Shown piece by piece: positions 1 to 5,354 of a DNA stretch of 11,113 nucleotides (within the stretch, counting starts at the first letter, position 1; each line of letters starts with the position of its first letter). This stretch comes from Anaeromyxobacter dehalogenans (GTDB taxonomy: Bacteria > Myxococcota_A > UBA9042 > DTJE01): the NCBI GenBank assembly GCA_020722625.1, contig DYKK01000084.1:1-11113 (forward strand). The letters run 5' to 3'. Both the position numbers and the translations under genes were made by a program. Below the pieces are notes generated by a model. It did no database searches, was not told the DNA's origin, and saw nothing but the letters and a program-made list of their open reading frames with translations.

Positions 1-57
1 CCTGAACCTGTCCAGGTGCTCTCGGTTCCAGGTCCGCGTCGAGTTTCTTCGCTGGCC
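1..57. repeat. Left-edge fragment of a dispersed repeat, inverted relative to the right edge
   Basis: Read on the plus strand, these bases align without gaps to the reverse complement of 10984-11040. I count 41 of 57 identical positions by eye, including an unbroken CGAGTTTCTTCG block at about 39-50. The opening CCTGAACCTGTCC also resembles bases 3928-3936 at the outer end of the minus-oriented repeat copy. The simplest reading is that the window begins inside another minus-oriented copy of the composite repeat described at 2078, 3771 and 10976. No gene is supported here. Similar protein frames can be read through both copies (for example minus-strand KKLDADLEPR here and plus-strand KKLAANLEPR at the right edge), but this follows from the ungapped match and does not prove coding. 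Confidence 0.5.
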
Positions 58-81
58 TTCGGCTTCGCGTCGTCTTCGCCC

Positions 82-111
82 TTGTGAACTCGCGATGCGT
101 TTCCCTATAAT
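82..111 (+). promoter_or_regulatory. Sigma-70-type promoter of the 140-2077 lipoprotein gene
   Basis: A TTGTGA box at 82-87 (four of six matches to TTGACA) and a perfect TATAAT box at 106-111 are separated by 18 bases. Transcription would begin near 118, giving a leader of about 20 bases that contains the AGGAG ribosome site at 128-132. The TATAAT stands out in very GC-rich surroundings. Confidence 0.65.
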
Positions 112-139
112 CGTCATGGCCGTAGGCAGGAGACCCTCC

Positions 140-2077
140 ATGCCCCCACGTTCCGCGTTGCTCCCTGTCGTCCTCGCGGGGACGATGGCCGCCCTCGCGT
201 CGTCCTGCGGCGGCGGCGGGACCGCCGGGCACCCCGTGCTCGACATCGTCTATGGCGAGGATGTCGCGGCCCCGGACCTCGCGGGCGACGGCGAGGCGTG
301 GGTCCCGCCCGACGGCGTGGACATTCGCCCGCCCGACACGGCGTGCGAGATCGTCCTCATGCACGACACGAGCGTCCCCCTGTCGGTCCCCGTGGGAGAC
401 AATCTCCCCCTCCACGCCCAGGTCATTGACTACGGGCTCCAGGGGCCCGCCCCGAACGTCCTGGTCACCTACGAAGTCGCGAGCGTCACCGACCTCGAGG
501 GGAACCCGGCCCAGGCCGGCGCGTCCTCCGGGCTCGAGAGCGAGGCCGGATACACCGACGCCGCGGGCATGGTCCATACCCGCTTCTTCGCGGGGACCGA
601 GGGCGGTCTCATCTACACGGTGCGCTTCACGACGCGCTGCGGCGAGCCCAAGGACCTCCGCATCCTCGTCACCGAACTGCCGTGCGGGTGCGTGAACGTC
701 AGCCTCGTGTATGAGGGCGGGCTGCCGGCCTCCAGCCTGAACACCATCCAGGTCCACGTCCTCCCGAGCGACTACACCTGCGACAAGCTGCCGCCCGAGA
801 AGCCGGTCCCGGACGCCTCGCTCGCGGACCGCACGATCTCGGACCTGTACGGGACCACCCAGTTCGAATGCATCCCCGCGGGCAACTACTACACGGTCTT
901 CGCCACGGCCAAGGGCCCCTTCAGTTGCGTCGCCGCGAGCGGGTGCGACGACGGCGTGTTCCTCCAGCCGGACAAGTGCCGGGACGTCGCCCTCGAACTG
1001 TACCTCGTCACCCTGAACCCCACCGGCCAGTACGACAGCGAGGACCACTTCGATTTCACGAACCTCGTGAAGGACTGCGCGGGCGGGATCACGGACCCCC
1101 TCGAGTGCGTGACCGCCTCCGGCGTGGACCTCGGCCAGCAGGTCTGCTGCGTCTTGTATCAGTTGATCACCTTCTTCAAGACCCCGGGAACCACGATCAT
1201 CGGGCTCGTCAAGGACCTGGCCAAACAGTGGATCGGCAGCCTGATCGTGGATACGATGTTCAGCCTGTTCGGGGACGTGGTGGCCAACATCATCACGGAC
1301 TACCTGAAGAACAATTCTCCGCAGTGGCTCCAGGACTTCTTCACGGTGGGAGAGGACACCCTCGGCGTCATCACGAATCTCGAGTTGTATTCAGACCTGA
1401 TGTTGTCAAAACTTCAGAACAATTTCACGGTCCAGGGGACCCACTACTGGACCGGCCTGGCCCTGTACTGGAAGTTCGGGTGCAACCCGCAGGACCCCGG
1501 GTACGACGAGTGCGGCAAACTGGTCTTCACCCTCGACGACCTCGGGAACATCGTGGGCGGCGGCGTCTGCCCGGGGACCCAGTTCCCCTTGAACCTCCTG
1601 GAAGGGAAGTTCACGGCCTCCATCGCGGACTTCAACAAACTGATCCTGAACCAGCACGCGGTCCACCTGAACTACGGGAAACTGGTCCTGTTCGTCCTGA
1701 ACGAGATCTTGATCGCCAACATCACGTCGTGCCAGGCCCACAGCATGAAGGACGCGGCAAAACTCTGGCTGAACTGCAACGCCATCGGGGGTGGGATCTT
1801 CGGCGAGATCTGGTCGTGGTTCGGCGGGAGCGAGCAGGACCTCGTGAACCTGTGCAACGGGGCCGTGGATTTCCTGCTGACCCCGGTGGACATGTTCCTC
1901 GGGGCCCTGTCCCTGGACACGGAACTCTCGATGTCCGGGAGCGGGACGCTCGCGGACGAGGACTGCGACCTCCTGGTGGACCGGATCACGAAGGGCAAGT
2001 ACTCGGGGCAGATCCAGACCTCGGAATCGGCCCAGTCCACGTTCACGGGGACGTTCGAGGCCGTGCGGAAGGAGTGA
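140..2077 (+). CDS. Large Cys-rich secreted lipoprotein with an N-terminal Ig-like domain
   Basis: The ATG at 140 was chosen over the in-frame ATGs at 95 and 116 because AGGAG (128-132) sits 7 bases before it and the protein then opens with a normal lipoprotein signal: Arg4, a hydrophobic stretch of residues 6-20, and a lipobox ending ASSC with Cys23. Ala at -3 is less usual than Leu. The 645-residue product continues with a Gly run and an Asp/Gly/Pro-rich linker. An Ig-like (Big_1-type) module lies at about 69-180, with a motif of the kind TDAAGMVHTRF. A Cys-rich beta-type module follows at about 183-290. Residues 334-390 are rich in hydrophobic, probably amphipathic helix. The rest, to 645, I do not recognise; it alternates hydrophobic strands with Cys and ends in Thr/Ser-rich strand-like sequence. 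Many paired Cys fit disulphides in the periplasm or at the cell surface. Function is unknown. It appears to be a single-gene unit, followed one base pair later by a repeat element. Confidence 0.85.
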   Translation: MPPRSALLPVVLAGTMAALASSCGGGGTAGHPVLDIVYGEDVAAPDLAGDGEAWVPPDGVDIRPPDTACEIVLMHDTSVPLSVPVGDNLPLHAQVIDYGLQGPAPNVLVTYEVASVTDLEGNPAQAGASSGLESEAGYTDAAGMVHTRFFAGTEGGLIYTVRFTTRCGEPKDLRILVTELPCGCVNVSLVYEGGLPASSLNTIQVHVLPSDYTCDKLPPEKPVPDASLADRTISDLYGTTQFECIPAGNYYTVFATAKGPFSCVAASGCDDGVFLQPDKCRDVALELYLVTLNPTGQYDSEDHFDFTNLVKDCAGGITDPLECVTASGVDLGQQVCCVLYQLITFFKTPGTTIIGLVKDLAKQWIGSLIVDTMFSLFGDVVANIITDYLKNNSPQWLQDFFTVGEDTLGVITNLELYSDLMLSKLQNNFTVQGTHYWTGLALYWKFGCNPQDPGYDECGKLVFTLDDLGNIVGGGVCPGTQFPLNLLEGKFTASIADFNKLILNQHAVHLNYGKLVLFVLNEILIANITSCQAHSMKDAAKLWLNCNAIGGGIFGEIWSWFGGSEQDLVNLCNGAVDFLLTPVDMFLGALSLDTELSMSGSGTLADEDCDLLVDRITKGKYSGQIQTSESAQSTFTGTFEAVRKE

Positions 2078-2320
2078 CAGAGGGCAGGTTCAGGAACAGG
2101 ACCAGAAGCAGGAGCAGTGTCAGAATCAGCGTCAGTGTCAGTGTCAGGTCGACGCGAACCTGAAGGTGATGCACCTCGTCATGGAACGTGTCAGAATCAG
2201 CGTCAGTGTCAGGTCGACTTGGACGCGAGGAACGGCGCATGACGACGAAGCCACGTTCGCCGCGACCCCGGACCCCGGATCCGGACCCCGGATCCCGGAT
2301 GCCGGACGCGGGGCGCAAGT
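2078..2320 (+). repeat. Composite dispersed repeat, copy A (plus orientation)
   Basis: The element begins at the base after the stop codon at 2075-2077. It opens with CAGAGGGCAGGTTCAG (2078-2093), found again exactly at 11028-11043. Next come TCAG/CAGTGT-type short-period tracts in two near-identical blocks, 2117-2153 and 2188-2218; they match fully except that the first carries one extra 6-base unit. A 35-base core at 2233-2267, including GGCGCATGACGACGA, matches the reverse complement of 3826-3860 at 32 of 35 positions. The element ends in CCGGACCCCGGAT-type units (2262-2305) containing the palindrome CCGGATCCGG. Open frames through it give low-complexity Ser/Val/Arg strings and are not genes. 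This fills most of the gap between the two lipoprotein genes. Confidence 0.75.
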
Positions 2321-2362
2321 TCAGTGGATGCGGATGGGGCTCTTGACTGGAGGTCTTCCAGA

Positions 2363-2926
2363 GTGCCGATAGGAAACCGGATCGCGAGGGGGTCCTGGAT
2401 GCCGCTGGTTTCGGCCCTCGCCGCCTGCACCCCGTCCAACGACCTGATGCCGTTGCGCGGGGAGGACCCGGAGGCCCTCGCCCTCTCGGGGGAACACCAG
2501 GACTGGGTCTCGAAGACCGGGGCCACGCGGGCCTTCGAACGGTTCCGGGAGGCCCTGCGGGACGAGGCGTGGGAGGAGGCCGCGGCGTGGCTCGGGCCGG
2601 ACACCCTGGCGGTGCTGGCCCTGCGCGCCCGGCAGTCGGGGGTTTCGATCGCGGGGCTTCTGGAGGACGGCCGCGTGGAGGGCCTGTCGCTGCCGGGGAG
2701 CGATGACCCGCTCCAGGACCTCAAGGCACCGGGCACGGCCCCCGTGGCGGAGGACCGTCCCTTCGACCCGACGCGAACCGCGGTCACGCTGGTCGTGCGC
2801 CGGGGCGAGGGGGCGACCCCCATCCTGGTCCCGGCGGTTGCCACCGAGGACGGCTGGCGCGTGGAACTCGTCCGGACCCTCCCGGAGCCCCCTGCGGCCG
2901 CGCCGTCCGCATCGGAGTCGCGATGA
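2363..2926 (+). CDS. Small lipoprotein, possibly NTF2-like fold
   Basis: I chose the GTG at 2363: GGAGG at 2349-2353 lies 9 bases upstream, and the first 22 residues form a lipoprotein signal with Arg near the start and a lipobox LAAC at Cys22. The ATG at 2399 also has a G-rich site in front, but would leave only nine residues before the Cys, too short for a signal. The ATG at 2324 has no ribosome site. The mature part of the 187-residue protein reads as a helical segment (ATRAFERFREALRDEAWEEA), a middle region, then two strand pairs ending in a DGWRVELVR motif. This layout recalls the NTF2-like/DUF4878-type lipoproteins in which helices precede a curved sheet, but the assignment is weak. A Pro/Ala-rich tail ends the protein. 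The stop overlaps the next start (ATGA, 2923-2926), so the two proteins are probably made together. Confidence 0.75.
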   Translation: MPIGNRIARGSWMPLVSALAACTPSNDLMPLRGEDPEALALSGEHQDWVSKTGATRAFERFREALRDEAWEEAAAWLGPDTLAVLALRARQSGVSIAGLLEDGRVEGLSLPGSDDPLQDLKAPGTAPVAEDRPFDPTRTAVTLVVRRGEGATPILVPAVATEDGWRVELVRTLPEPPAAAPSASESR

Positions 2927-3684
2927 TCGTCTCGCAGTTTCAGGAACGACGCTACTTCGCGGGCCGTCTCGACCCGGACCAGGACATCGTCGCGGCCTTC
3001 CGCACGATCTGCGCGGAGAACCGCATCTCGTGCGGGTGGATCCACGCCACGGCCGTGCTGCGCCACCCGGAATTCGCGTTCCTGGACCGCGAGGACTCCG
3101 CGGCCCGCGACCCGGAAACCCTGGACGGGATCGCCTTTTGCCCGACGATCTCGGGCAACGTCTCGGTGCTCGGGGACGGCCTGGACGTCCGGCTGTACGC
3201 GGCGGTGCGGGTCGAGCGCGACGGCGCGCCCGGGGAGCGCGCGGGTCGCATCCTGTCCGGCGAGGTCCGGATGTGCGAATTCTGGATGCTGGCCCTCGAC
3301 GACGTGGCCTTCGTCCGCGCGCCGGACGGCGCGTATTCCGCGTGGGTCCAGGTGCAGGCCCCCGAGGACCTGAGGGCCCGGAAGCCGGTCCCTCCCCCCG
3401 CGATCCAACCCCTGGTGCGCCCCCCCGCGGAGCCCTCGTACCGCCCGCCGGACCCGGACGAGGCCGAGGAACTGATCCTCCTGGAGATCCAGCCGGGCGA
3501 CTACGTGGACCACCCGCGCTTCGGGACGTGCCGCGTGGTCCACGCCCCCCAGGAGGACCGCCTGACCATCCGCCTCGGGAGCGGCAAGCACGTGGACCTG
3601 CACATGGGCGTGCTGCGCGTGCTGCCGGGCCGGCAGGCCGGCGGGCGGAAGGTGTACCCCATCGAGTTGCGCAAGCGGACCTGA
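2923..3684 (+). CDS. PPC (DUF296) domain protein with C-terminal SH3/CarD-like domain
   Basis: The start overlaps the upstream stop (ATGA), and GGAG lies about 5 bases before it. The 253-residue product has no signal peptide and should be cytoplasmic. Residues 8-145 follow the PPC/DUF296 pattern: an opening strand and helix (RYFAGRLDPDQDIVAAFRTI), a GWIHATAVLRHPEF segment, an SGNVSVLGDG segment and a WMLALDDVAFVRAPDG segment. PPC domains form trimers; in plants they occur in AT-hook DNA-binding proteins, and the stand-alone bacterial proteins are poorly understood. A Pro-rich linker (about 150-180) leads to residues 190-235, where GDYVDHPRFGTCRVV resembles the SH3/Tudor-like motif GDxVxHxxFGxGxV of CarD- and UvrD-type proteins. 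The combination suggests nucleic-acid or protein binding, perhaps regulatory. Where I would expect the conserved histidines of many bacterial PPC domains I see Tyr92 and Arg109. That is from memory of the family, not an alignment. Confidence 0.85.
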   Translation: MIVSQFQERRYFAGRLDPDQDIVAAFRTICAENRISCGWIHATAVLRHPEFAFLDREDSAARDPETLDGIAFCPTISGNVSVLGDGLDVRLYAAVRVERDGAPGERAGRILSGEVRMCEFWMLALDDVAFVRAPDGAYSAWVQVQAPEDLRARKPVPPPAIQPLVRPPAEPSYRPPDPDEAEELILLEIQPGDYVDHPRFGTCRVVHAPQEDRLTIRLGSGKHVDLHMGVLRVLPGRQAGGRKVYPIELRKRT

Positions 3685-3770
3685 CCCCCGAGGCGCCATC
3701 AACCTCCGTCGGACAGGCGCGGGCACAAGCAACCTCGATCCGCCACCGCGATATCGCCGCTACGATGGTC

Positions 3771-3945
3771 GGTCGTGGCGGGCGTCCGGCCTCCGGGGTC
3801 CGGCTTCCGGGGTCCGGGAGCCGGCGGTCGCGGTGGACGTGGCATCGTCGTCATGCGCCGCTCATCGCGTCCAACGCAGCACTGACACTGTCACTGACAC
3901 TGTCACTGACACTGCCCGCTGTCCACTGAACCTGTCCACTGAATC
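3771..3945 (-). repeat. Composite dispersed repeat, copy B (minus orientation)
   Basis: This is the copy at 2078-2320 in reverse order and orientation. On the plus strand it runs as TCCGGGGTCCGG-type units (about 3784-3817), then the 35-base core at 3826-3860 (32 of 35 identical to copy A after reverse complementing), then a tandem tract at 3880-3914 with a 12-base period (CACTGACACTGT, nearly three copies), then CCACTGAACCTGTCCACTGA-type sequence to about 3945. The shared order of three distinct parts shows one element in two orientations rather than chance low complexity. Confidence 0.75.
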
Positions 3946-4046
3946 TGCTTTCGGCACGTGGCCGTCTTGGAGTGACTTCATGGTATCCCGGAACTTGGCG
4001 GCGGATTCTGGGCATCCCCGCCGCCACGAGGAAAGGAGCGCTCGTG

Positions 4047-4055
4047 TGCTATCAT
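4047..4055 (+). promoter_or_regulatory. Possible extended -10 promoter for the barrel-lipoprotein pair
   Basis: TGC followed by TATCAT (4050-4055) fits an extended -10 element, and transcription would begin about 30 bases before the preferred ATG at 4095. No good -35 box lies 16-18 bases upstream. Tentative. Confidence 0.35.
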
Positions 4056-4094
4056 CCGCCGGCCTGTTCGGGGGCGTGGGGCAGCGTGAATTCG

Positions 4095-5354
4095 ATGCGT
4101 CCGATGCTCGTTGCGGTGGCCATCCTGGTGGCCTTGCCGTGGCCCCGCGGCGCGTCCGCCAACCCCGAAGACACCTTCGGCGCGGGGTCCCGAGCCGCGG
4201 CCATGGCGGGCGCGGCCACGGCCGCCGCGGCCTCGTACGACGCCTGTCACTACAACCCCGCAGCCCTGTCGCACCTGCGGGGACCCGAGGCCGGCCTCGG
4301 GCTCCTCGCGTATCGCCCGTTCCTGCACGTCAACGACGAGGGGTCGCCCGCGAACCGCACGCAGGCCCTGGTCGCCTTCGGGTTCGCGAGTCCGATCCCC
4401 CTGGGGCGCGGCCTGAACGACCTCCTGTTCGTCGGCGTGGACGCGATGCTCCCCGGGCTGTCCCTGTATTCCATCCGCGCGTATCCGCGTTCGGAGCCGC
4501 ACTTCCCCTTCCTCGAGGACCGCAACCGGCGCCTGGTCCTGAACGCCGCGGTGGCGCTCCGGCCCCTGCGGTGGCTCGCGGTCGGGGCCGGATTCTCGCT
4601 GCTGCCCCACGTGGCCGGGGACGTGCGGGTGGACTTCGTCGGGACCGGGGACCGCTCGCACACCGCCGTGGACGTCGAGGCGCACCTCTCGCCCAACGTG
4701 GGGGTCCTGGTGCGGCCGGTCCCGGCGCTGGCCCTGGCCCTGGTCTGGCGCGGGGCGAACCGGACCCGCCTGCGCATCCCGACCTCCGTGGACGTGGCCC
4801 AGATCCCGCCCATCCGCCTGAACGTCGAGGCGACGGAGTACTCCACACCGCACCAGATCGCTTTGGGCATCGCCTGGGAGGTCCGGCCGGTCCTCATGTC
4901 ACTTGATTTCATCTATTCGTTTTACAGACAGTTCGACCAATCTTCCCCGATCGTGACGCTGTACGATTCGGCCGGCGCCGTGACCAAGGTCCAGACCGTC
5001 GGGGACCCCGGGTTTCACGACGCGGTCTCGGTCCGGGCGGGCGCGGAGTGGCACGTGCGCGGCCCGTGGGTGGTTCGCGCGGGTTTCGCCTTCGTCCAGT
5101 CCCCGGTCCCGGCCCAGGAGGGCGAGTCGAACCTCCTGGACGGCCATCGCTTCACCGCCGCCGCCGGCGCGGGTTTCGACGCCGGCGCGGCCGGGGGACC
5201 TCCGGTCCGCGTGGACGCCCACGTCGCCTGGACCGGGATGGTCTCGAACCGGGACGAAAAGGTCCTCCTCGACCCGGCGAACCCAGGATATCCCACGATC
5301 CGGGGGAGCGGGTCCTTGCTGAGCGGCGGCCTGGACGTGAAGGTGGGGTTCTGA
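4095..5354 (+). CDS. Outer-membrane beta-barrel protein, FadL/OMPP1/TodX type
   Basis: Starting at the ATG at 4095, the protein has a classic Sec signal (MRPMLVAVAILVALPWPRG, cleavage likely after ASA at residue 22). A GTG at 4086, nine bases earlier, has a slightly better-placed G-rich site and is an alternative. A GTG at 4044 after AGGAG would add a non-signal leader, so I rejected it. The mature N-terminus shows the FadL-family hallmark: FGAGSRAAAMAGAATA followed by an Asn-Pro-Ala (YNPAAL) element, which in FadL belongs to the hatch. The rest is alternating amphipathic strands, and the protein ends in Phe (DVKVGF), as barrel proteins do for assembly by the BAM machinery. At about 419 residues it has the usual family length. 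FadL relatives carry hydrophobic molecules across the outer membrane; the substrate here is unknown. The stop overlaps the start of the next lipoprotein by one base (TGATG), so the two are translationally coupled and may work together. Confidence 0.85.
   Translation: MRPMLVAVAILVALPWPRGASANPEDTFGAGSRAAAMAGAATAAAASYDACHYNPAALSHLRGPEAGLGLLAYRPFLHVNDEGSPANRTQALVAFGFASPIPLGRGLNDLLFVGVDAMLPGLSLYSIRAYPRSEPHFPFLEDRNRRLVLNAAVALRPLRWLAVGAGFSLLPHVAGDVRVDFVGTGDRSHTAVDVEAHLSPNVGVLVRPVPALALALVWRGANRTRLRIPTSVDVAQIPPIRLNVEATEYSTPHQIALGIAWEVRPVLMSLDFIYSFYRQFDQSSPIVTLYDSAGAVTKVQTVGDPGFHDAVSVRAGAEWHVRGPWVVRAGFAFVQSPVPAQEGESNLLDGHRFTAAAGAGFDAGAAGGPPVRVDAHVAWTGMVSNRDEKVLLDPANPGYPTIRGSGSLLSGGLDVKVGF

Larger units (their letters stand above)
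3685..4094. other. Intergenic region carrying repeat copy B and the promoter zone of the barrel gene
   Basis: The gap of about 410 bases holds the inverted composite repeat at 3771-3945 and, after it, an extended -10-like sequence at 4047-4055. Open frames across this stretch have no supported start and read as low-complexity Arg/Pro/Gly or Asp/Thr strings. I see no gene and no convincing terminator. Confidence 0.6.

Noticed and set aside
868..2163. Plus-strand frame of about 431 codons overlapping the first lipoprotein
   Set aside because: Arg/Pro/Gly-rich +1 shadow of the lipoprotein gene that ends in repeat-derived Ser/Val/Arg strings; no ribosome site or motif.
2117..2218. TCAG-type short repeats as a CRISPR array
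   Set aside because: Only two near-identical blocks, with a hexamer period inside them; no regular repeat-spacer pattern and no cas genes.
2343..2372. TTGACT as the -35 box of a promoter for the small lipoprotein
   Set aside because: At 17-19 bases spacing the -10 candidates are poor (GATAGG at best), and the start of transcription would fall after the preferred GTG start at 2363.
2209..3732. Minus-strand open frame of about 507 codons
   Set aside because: It runs antisense through the small lipoprotein and PPC genes and into repeat copy A, with no family resemblance and Arg/Ala/Ser-rich composition.
3833..4906. Plus-strand frame of about 357 codons starting in repeat copy B
   Set aside because: It begins in simple-sequence repeat and then shadows the FadL-type gene in another frame with Arg/Gly/Pro-rich composition.
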